Below are positions 44,823 through 56,047 of a stretch of 64,000 nucleotides of DNA, in pieces. The notes under the pieces are model-generated. The model did no database searches and had not been told where the DNA came from. It saw only the letters and a program-made list of their open reading frames with translations. A program made the position numbers and the translations under genes. Origin of the DNA: Phaeosaccion multiseriatum (Eukaryota > Ochrophyta, other classes); the NCBI GenBank assembly GCA_965112735.1, contig OZ218960.1, positions 2,604,001 to 2,668,000 on the forward strand. Direction: 5' to 3'. Each line of letters opens with the position of its first letter. Within the stretch, counting starts at the first letter, position 1.

Positions 44823-45221
44823 ATGCGCGTGCTCCCCTTGTTGATCATCTTGGGATGCGCAGAGGGCTTTTGTCCGGCGACGCTGAGGCCCCGGACGGCG
44901 GCCTTGCATCGGTGCCGTGGGCCCAGTTCTCTGGCCAAAAGCACCAGCGCCGGCGGAGCTGCCACCATGGGAACTCGGCTTCACCTGGATATCCGGACGG
45001 AAAGGGAAGCGGTGGAGAAGGAGGAGCAAGAAATTAGGTGGGCTCTGCGCGGGTATGGTCCTTACTTGGGAGTGACGAATAAGGAGAACAGAGAGGAGCT
45101 GTTGATGCACCTCCAGGCCATCAGGGAGGAGAAGAGGCAGCTGCGAGAGTATGAGAGGGACGAGGACGCGAAGGAGAAGGACTTTGAAAGACAGAAGGAG
45201 CTGCTGCTCCTCCAGGCGTAG
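44823..45221 (+). CDS. Small plastid-targeted coiled-coil protein, function unknown
   Basis: Single exon, 132 aa. Residues 1-15 are a signal peptide (MRVLPLLIILGCAEG) followed by FCPATLRPRTAALHRC, an aromatic-plus transit peptide typical of heterokont plastid import. The mature part is charged and helical (EREAVEKEEQEIRWALRGYG; REELLMHLQAIREEKRQLRE; DAKEKDFERQKELLLLQA), predicted coiled coil. I do not recognise a family. The leader up to GTRLHL is nearly identical to that of the next gene downstream, while the mature regions are unrelated. Confidence 0.8.
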   Translation: MRVLPLLIILGCAEGFCPATLRPRTAALHRCRGPSSLAKSTSAGGAATMGTRLHLDIRTEREAVEKEEQEIRWALRGYGPYLGVTNKENREELLMHLQAIREEKRQLREYERDEDAKEKDFERQKELLLLQA

Positions 45222-45559
45222 GGACACCAGGAAAACGGAGGCAAGAGAAGAGAGGGGGGAAGGAGGTGAGGAGGAAGCGGGGGTGGGACGGGGAAGAGGG
45301 GGTACTAAGCGGCGACGGGAAGTATCAGGAGGAGTTGAATTTCGCCCGGTTGCTGGCCTCCCTCCCTCCTCCTGCAGCGCCGTCCCAGTTTGTGTGTGTG
45401 TCAGTTTCAGCTTGCTGCTTATGTCCGTCAGCTTTGCCTGGTTGGGGGCCAGCTTTACTTCTTGAGAGGGGTGATCTCTGAGCGGTGGCCGCACAGTGCT
45501 CCATGGGGAGCGTCTACATGGCAGCAGCGGAGGCATCCGGCCTGGAGCCTCCCTTACGG

Positions 45560-45649
45560 TCAACCCCTGATACACTATCGCCCACATTCTCGATAGCGCG
45601 CCGGCTGGCGCCGGCGATAGCGGATAGCGGATAGTGTATCAGGGGTTGA
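45560..45649. repeat. Foldback element, copy 1
   Basis: Perfect 20-bp terminal inverted repeats (45560-45579 and 45630-45649; arm starts TCAACCCCTGATACACTATC) around an inner GATAGCG/GCCGGC-rich palindromic segment. Shares the arm and the inner CGCCCACATTCTCGATAGCG with copy 2. Confidence 0.92.
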
Positions 45650-45929
45650 TTACGGAGTCGGTCTTGCACGAGGACAAGCAACCAGGGGTGCATTCGGCTG
45701 GCGAATGGGGACGCGAGCTCGAAGCACACGCGACACACCGACGTCCGTTATCATTTCCTGCAGTACCACGTGCGAAAGGGGCGGGGATGTTTTCAGTACA
45801 TCAGCACTAAGGACCAGCTTGGGGACATCAGGACCAAGGCGTTGGCACCTCAGGTACACATCGGTCTGGCGGCGCATTTCCTTTTTCTGAATTGCCGACA
45901 AATGGTGGAGGACGACTCCCTGCCCATTA

Positions 45930-46092
45930 CCTATCTGCTATCTGCTATCGCCGGCGCCAGCCGGCGTGCTATGGTCGCCAGCTGATAGCACTCGACCCCT
46001 GACACGCTATCGCCCACTTTCTCGATAGCGCGCTATCGGTCCCCGGGGATAGCGTGTCAGGGGTCGATCGATTAGCACGTCAGGGGTCGAGC
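45930..46092. repeat. Foldback element, copy 2 with extra terminal fragments
   Basis: Perfect 20-bp arms at 45992-46011 and 46048-46067 (TCGACCCCTGACACGCTATC). A further arm fragment (CACGTCAGGGGTCGAGC) lies at 46076-46092, and a GCTATCGCCGGCG segment related to the interior of copy 1 lies at 45947-45976. Looks like a nested or rearranged member of the same family. Confidence 0.88.
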
Positions 46093-46600
46093 TAGAGGCA
46101 GCAAGCCATCTTGTATTCCGGCGGCGGCGTTGTCCCTAAGCTCCCGAGTCTATGCCTCACTGTAGAACAGATTTAATACACCTATTTCATCAAGTTTTGC
46201 GCACCGCGCGTGAGGGCTTTGCTTCACCTTCCCTCCTTCCCCTTTCCTCTTTGATCCTCTGTCCCTTCTTCACCGGCAGGGCAGGCACTCTCCTTTCGAC
46301 TCCTTGAGCCGTGCCTCGTGCCTCCCCGGCCTCCTCCTCCTCCTCCTCCTCCTCCTCCTCCTCCTCCTCCTCCTCCTCCACCTTCAATATGCTCCCTGTC
46401 TCCAAAACTATTTTTTTTTGCCTCAGAAGAGGATGCAGAGAAAAAGAGGAAGAGAAAAAAAGAAATTGGACCCAGAAACCCTCAGCAAAATCCCGGGGGG
46501 TCCATTTGCGCAGCTGATTGACACTCGTACTGCTACAACCTCCCCTTCATGCGCCTAGAAACAGGCCGCCTGGCCGCGAGGGAACACGATCAGGGAACAG

Positions 46601-49030
46601 ATGCGCGTGCTCCCCTTGCTGATCACCTTGGGATGCGCAGAGGGCTTTTGTCCGGCGACGCTTCGGCCCCGGACGGCGGCCTTGCATCAGTGCCGTGGGC
46701 CCAGTTCTCTGGCCAAAAGGACCAGCCCCGGCGGAGGCTGCCACCATGATAGCAGAAGGCAACGGGGTCGTGTGGTGGGCACTCGGCTGCACCTGGTAGA
46801 TGGCTTGTCCGAGCTGGGCGCGCTGCTGTCCTCGCCCCTTGCACACCATGATTGGTTGCTGCTGTTGGCCGGCGCGGACGTAAGCGACGGCGTGGGGCAA
46901 GCGGTGGCCGGGGTGCAGAGCTTGGCAGAGGCGGTGGGCGACTTGGGCCAATTGGGAGACCACGTGTCGGGCTTCGTAGACTCGGTGGGGGGCGGCTTGG
47001 ATCACTTGGGAGACCACGTCTCGAGGCTGAGCGGGGAGCACGGTGTGGGAGACTTGGTGAGCCAACACTTGGATCAGGTTGGAGACCACGTGTCGAGGTT
47101 TGCAGGGTCTATTACATTGTCGGACGCGGATATCCTTGACGGAGCAACGGCGGCGGTCGACCATGGGGCGGAGGTGTCACATCATTCTGTGGAAGCAGTG
47201 AAGGAGGTGGTCAGTAGTCCAGCGGTGGAGGCAGTGAAGGAGGTGGCAGTCAGTCATCCAGTGGCGGAGGCAGCGGCCAGCCACCCAGTGGCGGAGGTAG
47301 CAAGTCACGCAGGGGAGGCAGTGAAGGAGGCGGCAAAGGAAACAGAAGTAGTTAAGGAGGTAGTGAAGGAGACTGTCAAGGAGGCAGCAAAGGTGGAAGG
47401 CGGAGGGGAAGTAGTTAAGGAAGCAGTGAAGGAAGCGGCAAAGGCGGAAAGCGAAGTAGTTAAGGAAGCGGTGAAGGAAGTAGTAAAGGAGGCTTCGAAA
47501 GAAGGTGGAGGAGAAGTGGTGAAGGAAGCAGTAAAGGAGGCAGTGAAGGAGGTTGCGAAAGAAGGAGGAGGAGAAGCAGTAAAGGAGGCTGTGAAGCCGG
47601 CGGCAGAAGCCGTTGTCAAGGAGGCCACCAAGCCCGTGACCAGTGCCGCAGTGGAGATCAAGAGCGCCGTGCAGGTGAGCCGAGAGTCGCGCACACGCAT
47701 GAGAGCCTCTCCTTCGCACGTGTTGAAATCAAACGGCAGAAGGAAGGAAGGAAGGAAGGAAGGAGGGGATGGATTCCTCACATATTGTCGGTGCTGTTTT
47801 GCCTGCCTCTCCTGTCTCTTTGACACCTGCTGTCCTGTCCTGGCATTGTGTACTGTGCCTTCTTCCTTTTGCCTCTTCCGTACGCAGCCACTGAAAGAAG
47901 TCGCCGTGAGCGGAGGCGGTGTGGACGCTGGGGCAGCGAAGGGAGCGGTGAAGGGAGCGGCATCACTAGGCAGGCAGCCCGGTGCTGCGAGCGCCTTCAC
48001 CAAGGACCCAGCAACACGGGCGCAAGAAGCAGCACAGCGGGCCAAAGAGATAGGGCAGGTCAAGGAGCGACTTGACGGTCAAGTGAAGGAGTTGTCCACA
48101 ACTGTCAAGCAGGCGGCAGGGCAGGCCAAGGAGGTGAAAGGGCAGGTGAAGGAGACCGTGACGAAGGTGGCAGGGACAGCCAAAGAGGTGTCGGGGCAGG
48201 CAGCAGTAGCGAGCCAGCAGGCGGCAGTAGGTGTCAAGGAGCTACAAGAACAACTCCATCAGGTGGGAGGGAGGGAGGGAGGGTGGGGATGCGAAGACTC
48301 AAGCTGTGCATGTGTGTATGTTCCCGAGCTGTCCTTGTGTATGTATGTACTTCTACGTATGTATGTATGTATGTATGTATGTATGTCGCGCGTGCTACAT
48401 TTTGGGGGCGAAATGATGGAGAGGGTTTTTTTCTGTTGAGTCTCTTCCCTTGGCTGAACAAGCGAGACCCTCCGTGGGGCGGTAACCCACCCCGGGTACA
48501 ACATGTCTCCCAGCACCCCACCCACCTACTTACTTGCCCACCCATCCTTCTGACACCCATCCACACTCGGCACATCCCCCTTCCCTCCTCCTCATCGTCC
48601 GTCTAACTTCCTACCTCCCCCCCCCCCTCTTGTCCTGACACCATCTCTACCTCTCATCAGGCCGTGTTAACACTGCAGAAGATCTTCCCTCCCAGGACGG
48701 TCTTAAACTTCGAGAATCTCGCAGTGCTTCCCTTCTGGATGGGGGTCATCTTCAGGCCCCAGTCCCGGATCGTGAACAAAGTCGTGGATAGCTACTGTTT
48801 CGTCGTAGGTACGGGCGGAGGGAGAGAGAGAGAGAGCGAGGGGGTGGGGAGGGGAGGGGAGGGACGGCAATCGAAGCGCGGGCCCTTCCCCGTCTTAGGT
48901 ACTATATTGGTTGACTTTAACCCACCCTCCCCCTTTTGGTAATCTTGAACTCATCCCTCGCCCGTCTGTACTTTCCTTCCTCCCCCCTCCCCCCCTCCCT
49001 CCCTCTCTTGCAACATCTTGCACCGAACGG

Positions 49031-49065
<35 letters not shown>

Positions 49066-52000
49066 GCAGTGACGGGTGCCATCTACCTATGGCTGTCCTA
49101 TGAGGCTTTACAAAACCCCATCAGGTCCGTCGATCAGAGCTCACATGCATGATCATCATCATCATCATCATCATCATCCTTGTCTTGGGCTGTGTTGTTC
49201 GATCTCTCAATTGTTTCATCAATCATTGGGTCAATCATCGCCCTCATAGTGTACCGAAGCCCCACCCCTCTCTACGCGAAACTGATGCCCCTTCCCTTTC
49301 CCCCTCCTCCCCTCCCCCTCCCCATCCCCCTTCCTCCCTCCCTCTCCTCCCTCCTCACCCGCCGCCAGTGTGCAAGGTTTCTACAGCGGTCTGGGCATGA
49401 TGAACTTTGATGGCCTCACTAAAGGCTTTACTCAAGAGGTCTCCGTGGCTACTGTGTGGAGCCACTGTGTCGCACAGGTACGTACGTACATACGTGTGTA
49501 CGCAATCTTATGATACAAAATCAGACGTTTGCATCATTATAAGCCCAGTTAGTCCGAGGTGACACCTGACACCCAATGCCCCCGTCCCCCGGGGTTCTCG
49601 CCTCGAGGGGTATAACCCGAGGGGGGGGGCTCGTAGGAGTAGGAAAGGCTGCTGACTTGCCGGCTGTGCGGCCATCTCTGTCTGGCCTGCCCCTGCCTGT
49701 CCTGTTTGCTGTGGCCTGTCGAGAGGCAAATAGACGAGACATGTATGTGTGTCAGTGTTCAGTTCATGTGACCTTAGCAATGATATCGAGCACATGAATG
49801 GATTCGATAAAAGCTTTTGTTAGTGACCTCTGATGACCTGTTGGTTGTTTTTTCCATCTGTTGGGTCTGACGTCAGCTTGTGTAGTCCGTCGTCCGTCTT
49901 CGTCTTCCCTTCCTCTTGTGTCCTGGCACTCATTTTTTCTCCCTCTTTTTTTTCTTTCCCTCCTTTCCTCTTGTGTACTCTATGTACATATACACATATA
50001 TATATACATATTATATATGTATCATTGTATATGTCATGATATATACATACATATATATATACATCAGGACCTGTTGGCCGGGACGTGGATCTTCCGGGAC
50101 GCAAGGAAGAAGGGTATCTGGTCGGGCCACTCCCTCCTCGCAACGCTCCTCTTTGGGCCTCTTGGAGTACTCAGTCATTTTGCGACACGTGCCATTTGGC
50201 CCTATTTGGACCGGTGAGTGCGTGTGCGTGTGCGTGTGCGTGCCTGAGTGCGTGTACGTGCGTGCGTGCGAGCGTGCGTGCGAGCGTGCGTGCGTGCGTG
50301 CGTGCGTCTGCGTGCGCGTTGCGACTGGCCTTCTGCAGAGGGGGGCAAGCGCGGGACGGAGGAGGAGGAGGAGGAGGAGAAGTAGGATTCTTATTATAGC
50401 ATGTTGGTCAGGAGGAGTTTTAGTTTTATGGTGTAGGAGGAGGGAGGAGGAGGAGGAGGAGTTTTATAGTAGGAGGAGGAGGGAGGAAGAGGAGTTTTAC
50501 TAGAGTAGTAGGAGGAGCCCCTTATATTAGACTATACGTACAGCTTTTGCTCTTGGCTTTGCTCCTCCGCAAAGCTTTGGCATTTGCTGCGACAATACGT
50601 ATCACTCTTCATAGAATATAAAAGCGTTTTAACAAGGGGCGGAGCATGGTTAGAGCCTGCCTTTTCTTCTACTTGCCGGCCCGGCTTTGACTACCCATAC
50701 GCTTTGCCTGCCTGTGTGCCTGCCCGTGTGCCTGCCTGCCTTCCCCTGCCTGTCTGGCTTTCTGCTTGCCTGCCTGCGGTTTGGTACGGCGTGTCTGGGG
50801 GGGGGGGGGAGACGGAGAGGCTGCTATTTTTTCGTTCTTTCTTTCTTTCTTTCTTGTCTTCCACCTCTCTGCGCTACGTTGCGCTGATCATCTCCTCTGC
50901 CCATCTGCAAACAAGGGGAACGCAACTCCCCCCGTCGCCAGTCGCTACTCCTGCACTCATGTCACGTACCACCAACTCCTCCATCCCCCCCCCCCCCTCT
51001 CTCTCTCTCGTGCCCCCCAAAGAAAGGGGCTAGTGAATCGCAGCGGAGGCTCTTCAACATGGATGGACATGTCCAATGGCTTCACTAGCTGGGGGTCAGG
51101 GGGTTGGTCATCGCCCTCTCCTTCGCCCTCCTCCAAGTCGTCGTCGGGTGGGGTGTTCGGCTGGGGATCACCATCACCCTCAAAGTCATCATCCTCCAAG
51201 TCCAAATCATCATCGTCAAGCAACAGCTCGTCATCAAGCTCCAAGGACAAGGGGAAGGACAAGGACAAGGGGAAGGACAAGGACAAGGGGAAGGACAAAG
51301 GGAAGGACAAGGGGAAGGACAAAGGGAAGGACAAGGGGAAGGATAAGGGGAAGGCACCCTCACCATCACCTTCATCATCATCGTCATCATCATCAACGTC
51401 CTCACCAATTCCGATTCCGGAGGGAAAGTGGGGAGTTCCCTCGCCGTCCGTTTCGGAGCAATGGGGCCCCCCTGCACCAATCTACTCGGGCGGTTCATGG
51501 CCCCCGCCGGCGCCAGGATGGGCCTCACCCACACCCACCCCTTGGCCCGCACCTGCAGCCGGTTGGGCATCCCCGTCGTCCACTTCCACCCCCTCCAGCG
51601 TCACCATCTTACCGTCGTCGGCTCCCTCGGCGGCCCCGGTCACTAAATCCCCCCCTTCACCCTCGAAACCATCCTCCTCCTCATCCTCAAAACCTTCATC
51701 CTCCTCCTCCTCCTCCTCCTCCTCCTCAAAACCATCCTCCTCCTCCTCCTCATCCTCAAAACCGTCATCCTCCTCCTCCTCGAAACCCTCTCCATCACCC
51801 TCCAAAACACCATCGAAATCACCCTCACCATCCCCGTCACCGTCAAAACCACCATCTCCCTCCTACGCCAAGGGTACGGTCGCACCCAAGGGGGAGTCCA
51901 AGTCTTTGGCCAAACCCTCACCCTCACCCGCAGCACCCACCCCCGCACCCAACTACGCAAGGGGGGGCTGGCAGTCGGGAGGACCTACGCTCGACAGGAG

Positions 52001-53932
52001 TGGCTCGACAACCACCGTCTCTGCCTCCTCCATCACGCCTGCCCGGGGAGGGTTTGCACCAATGCCGTCTACCTCTCCTTCGAGAGCAGGGTGGCCGTCG
52101 GCGTCGCCCTCGGCCGCCGGGGGGGGGTTTAGCGGTAGTAATAGTATGAACAGCATGTCGGACATCAGCAGGAGCACAATAGGAAGTGTATCGAGGAGCG
52201 GCGTTACCACGACGCCTACCAGCGAGCGCAGCGCCGGGGGCAGCAGCAGGATTACCAGTACGACGACGACAACGACGAGGCGGAGTCAGACGGATTGGGT
52301 TGCGTTCAACAGTGGGTCGACAACTACTATCCCTTCCACGCCACCACCGGTGGTGGTGACACCAGTAGCAGTAGAAGTACCGAAGAAGGATAAAGGAGGA
52401 GGAGGAGGAGATGTCAAAAAAAAGGGAGACAAGAAGGAAGGAGGATCAGGGGATAAGAAAGGAGCAGCAGGAAAGCCAGCGCCCATCCCAACAACGAGGA
52501 ACGGAAAGGAGCTAAGCCAGACGGAGATTAAGCGACGAGCGGCGAGAGCAGCCCTCACTACAGGAGCAGTGCGAGAGGGGGCTCGCATTGTACGGGATGG
52601 CAACAAGAAGGTACCGATGGAAAATGCGCAGGTGAGGAATGACTTGGGGTTGAGTATAGGGTGCGGGCTGTAGGACGTAGGGTATGGGGTGGTGATACAA
52701 TTGGGGTGAAGTATAGGGTATGAGCTGTAGGGTATAGAGTATGGTGTGCTACAATGGGGGTTGAGTATAGGGTATGGGCTGTAGGGTACAGGGTATGGGG
52801 TGGTACAATTGGGGTGTGGAGTATAGGGTATGAGCTGTAGGGTATAGAGTATGGTGTGCTACAATGGGGGTTGAGTATAGGGTATGGGCTGTAGGGTACA
52901 GGGTATGGGGTGGTACAATTGGGGTTGAGTATAGGGTATGAGCTGTAGGGCATGGGGTATGGGGTGGTACAATTGGGGTTGAGTGTAGTGTATGGGCTGT
53001 GGGGTATAGGGTATGGGGTGGTGGTACAATTGGGGTGGAGTATAGGGTATGAGCCGTAGGGCATGGGGTATGGGGTGGTACAATTGGGGTTGAGTGTAGT
53101 GTATGGGCTGTGGGGTATATAGGGTATGGGGTGGTGGTACAATTGGGGTGGAGTATAGGGTATGAGCCTTAGGGCATAGGGTATGGGGTGGTACAATTGG
53201 GGTTGAGTATAGGGTATGAGCTGTGGGGTATATAGGGTATGGGGTGGTGGTACAATTGGGGTGGAGTATAGGGTATGAGCTGTAGGGTATAGGGTATGGG
53301 GTGGTGGTACAATTGGGGTGGAGTATAGGGTATGAGCCGTAGGGCATAGGGTATGGTGTACGGGCTGTAGGGTAAAGGGTCCAGGGTGTTTGGTTTGCTT
53401 GCTTGCTTGCGTACTTTTGAACACAGCACATACTTTTCTGCTTGTTGCCGGATGTACTGTTTCTTACGGGCGTTTTGCTTTCTCACCCTCCACCCCCCAC
53501 ACACACGCACATACACACACGCACACACACGTGCACGAACGTCATCTCCCTTCCCTTCCCTTTCAGGCGATGGTGGAGGAGGCAGCGGAGAGAATTCGCG
53601 ACATGCGCAGAGGAAGCGCAGTGGTTAAGGGAAGTGAGGGAGACAGGCGGAAAAACAGCCTGGGGAATAACAGCAAGGATTCGTCTGGGAATAGTTCAGG
53701 GAGTAGCTCGTCTTCGTCATCTTTACGAGGCGGGGGCGGTGGTGATGGGGTGGGGTTAGGCGGCGCGGAGGGATTTACCCTGGTAGAAACCACACCTGGG
53801 ATGTTCAAGGTGGCAATGAAGGCCGATGTGAAGAACATCAAGGACGAGATCGACAGTCCCTTTGATAGCAGTAGACCCAACCCCAACAGCCCAAGCAACA
53901 CCAGCCTCACCGGCTTAGAACGGAGGAGGTAG
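46601..53932 (+). CDS. Plastid-targeted LEA-like / ABA4 (DUF4281) / Ser-Lys-rich chimeric protein
   Basis: Exons: 46601-47674, 47888-48262, 48661-48808, 49070-49124, 49369-49477, 50068-50213, 51023-52631, 53567-53932; phases close through all eight (0,0,1,2,0,2,0), giving 1293 aa. Residues 1-50 are the same bipartite leader as the preceding gene. Then LGDHVS repeats and long VVKEAVKE-type amphipathic repeats reminiscent of LEA proteins (to about 483). Exons 3-6 (about 484-636) form an ABA4/DUF4281 membrane domain: ENLAVLPFWMGVIFRPQS, VTGAIYLWLSYEAL, TVWSHCVAQDLLAGTWIFRD, LLATLLFGPLGVLSHFATR. Plant ABA4 is required for neoxanthin formation. Exons 7-8 add a Ser/Pro/Lys low-complexity region (KDKGKDKDKGK repeats) and a charged tail. 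Linking exons 6 and 7 rests on phase (LDR|KGLVNRS) only; the C-terminal part could be a separate gene. Confidence 0.72.
52643..53385 (+). repeat. About 54-bp minisatellite filling an intron of the ABA4 chimera
   Basis: Roughly 13 head-to-tail copies built from TAGGGTATGGGCTGTAGGGT and GGTACAATTGGGGTTGAGTA blocks. It begins just after the donor at 52632 and occupies most of the intron to 53566. The reverse frames (YPIPYSSYPILNPNC) are repeat translations. Confidence 0.95.
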
Positions 53933-54316
53933 ACACGAGAGAGAGAGAGAGAGAGGGAAGGAAGGGCAGGGCAGGGCAACCAACGGTTACAGCGGTTATA
54001 TATTAGGAATGAAGAAAGTGGGCGAGAGAACCAACCACTCCAACAAAAGTGTGTATACGATAAAAGAGAGAGGAGAGGGGGCGCAAATAAAGGCAAAGCT
54101 TCGTACGAAGTACCATATACTTAAGCCAATGACAACAAGCTAATGACGCAAGCAAGTGAACAACAGTTTCTGTTTCGATTTTTCATTTCCTTTCCCACCA
54201 TAGAGACTAATTATGTCTCTCTTTGTTCTGCACTGCACCACACACTCTGGACTCTACGTTGCCCTAACCTGTCTTCCCTTCTGTTGTTGTGCTACCACGT
54301 CATCAACCCCCCCCAA

Positions 54317-54353
<37 letters not shown>

Positions 54354-54375
54354 TTCTTCTTTCCTTTGTCCCAAG
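53933..54375. other. Convergent intergenic region, ABA4 chimera / VPS37A
   Basis: 3' flanks of both genes, with a short GA repeat at 53936-53953 and a CT repeat at 54322-54350. No gene seen. Confidence 0.6.
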
Positions 54376-54797
54376 TCAAAAGGCCATATTGAGTTTGAGG
54401 CACTCCGCCTTGGCAGTAAGCTCGTGAAAGCGCTGTCGGCCCGCCATGTACCCCTCGATAAAGTCCCCAACGTCAGCAACACCCGCAGGGTCTTCCTCCG
54501 CACCCTCAAGGAAGCGCTGGGCAAGCTCCTCGCTCGCGTGGTCTGCGTCCTTAGCGGCTGTTTTGACCTTCTTTAAGACTCCGAGTTCGATGTCGTAGGC
54601 GGAATCTGCTGCCTCTTGGAAGTGGGCAGCGCCCTCTTTGTGAACCTAAGGGAGGGGGAAGGGAGGGAGGGAGGGAGGGAGGGAGAGGGCGGAGGAGGGT
54701 GGGGGGGAGAGAGGGGGGCAAGAGGACTTAGTGGGTGGATGGGTGTGAGTGGGTGGGAGGGAGTGTTTCACAAAACTTCTCTCTCCGTCTCTCTCTC

Positions 54798-54840
<43 letters not shown>

Positions 54841-56006
54841 CCCCTCCCCCCTCTCCTCCTCCCTTCTTTCCCACCTTCAACTGGTCCTGCAGCGTCATTC
54901 GCAGTGCATCGATCTCCGCCTCCAGCACGTCAAGCTTCTCCCTCATCTCCAAGTTCTTTGCCGCTTCCGCAGCATTCCCCTTACGCATATCACTCCTCAA
55001 CTTCTCCAACTCCCCTACCCCAGACTCCATGACTGACTCCAGATAGGTTGACAAGGCCACGTCATCCTTCAGCAACCTCTGCAGCTGATTCAAAGGCATC
55101 TCGGCGAGGTCAGGAAAGTGCGTGGGAATGTCTGGCAGCCGAGTGTGACGCTCAGGTCGAGGTGGTGGTTGGGGCTTAGGAGCGGGTTTGCCTGCTGCTG
55201 CTGCTGCTGCTGCTGCTGGGGGGCTGCGGCTGCGACTACTATGTGGGTTTGCGTGTTGTTGTTGCTGGGCGGTGGGGGATGGCATCGGACGACCGTTCCC
55301 ACCACCCCCGCCCCGTCCCTGTGAGTGTTGTGAGTGCGGTCCTCCTCCTCCCCTTCCTCCTCCTCCTCCTCCTCCTCCTCCTCCCCTTCCCCCTCCTTGG
55401 CTGATGGGGCTCGGGTACTGGCTTGGAGCTCCCCTTGGGTACTGTTGATGAGGGAGGAGAGTTGAGAGGAAAGGGTGTAGGGGAGGAGGGCGGGGCAATG
55501 AGAAGCGAATGCAGAAGAGGGGTGGAAGGAAGGGTGTCGGTACAGAAACAGCAGACAGAGAGAGGGAGGGAGGGAGGGAGGAGGAGCGAGAGAGGCAGAG
55601 AGAAAGAGTGTGGGAGACAGACAAAAAGAGAGGGAGAGAGAGCGAGAGAGAAGAGGGGGGGCGTAGAATAGCACTGGAAGGGTGTGTGCGCGTGTGGGGG
55701 GGTGGTGGAGGAGGAGAGGGGAACTATACCACCACACCACACAACTTGCCTGCTGGCTCATGGCTGGAAAGTAAGGCTGATTTTGATGCTGCTGCTGTTG
55801 GTGGTGCTGCTGCTGCTGCTGAGCGTACTGCTGATGTGAAGGCCGCCGAGGGGGGGCCATTCGCCCACCTGCGCCTGCTGCTGCTGCGTGCGGGTGCCCC
55901 CCCCCCGCGCCATATGGACCTCCCCCGCCCCCGCCCCCGACGCCCGGCCTCGGCGCCAAGCCTGGATACATTGATCCCGGTCGCTGCTGCTGTTGTGAGG
56001 TGTACC

Positions 56007-56047
<41 letters not shown>

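Larger units (their letters stand above)
45222..46600. other. Intergenic region with foldback elements and copied leader upstream block
   Basis: Between the two leader-sharing genes. Holds two related inverted repeats (45560-45649 and 45992-46067), a CTC microsatellite at 46330-46379 and the copied upstream block near 46487-46530. A frame at 45705-45985 is a chance ORF across the elements. Confidence 0.65.

Noticed and set aside
49149-49400. ORF starting MIIIIIIII and VLGCVVRSLNCF
   Set aside because: (ATC)n repeat inside the intron 49125-49368 of the ABA4 chimera.
52558-53528. Minus-strand ORFs with repeated YPIPYSSYPILNPNC
   Set aside because: Open frames generated by the 54-bp minisatellite within an intron.
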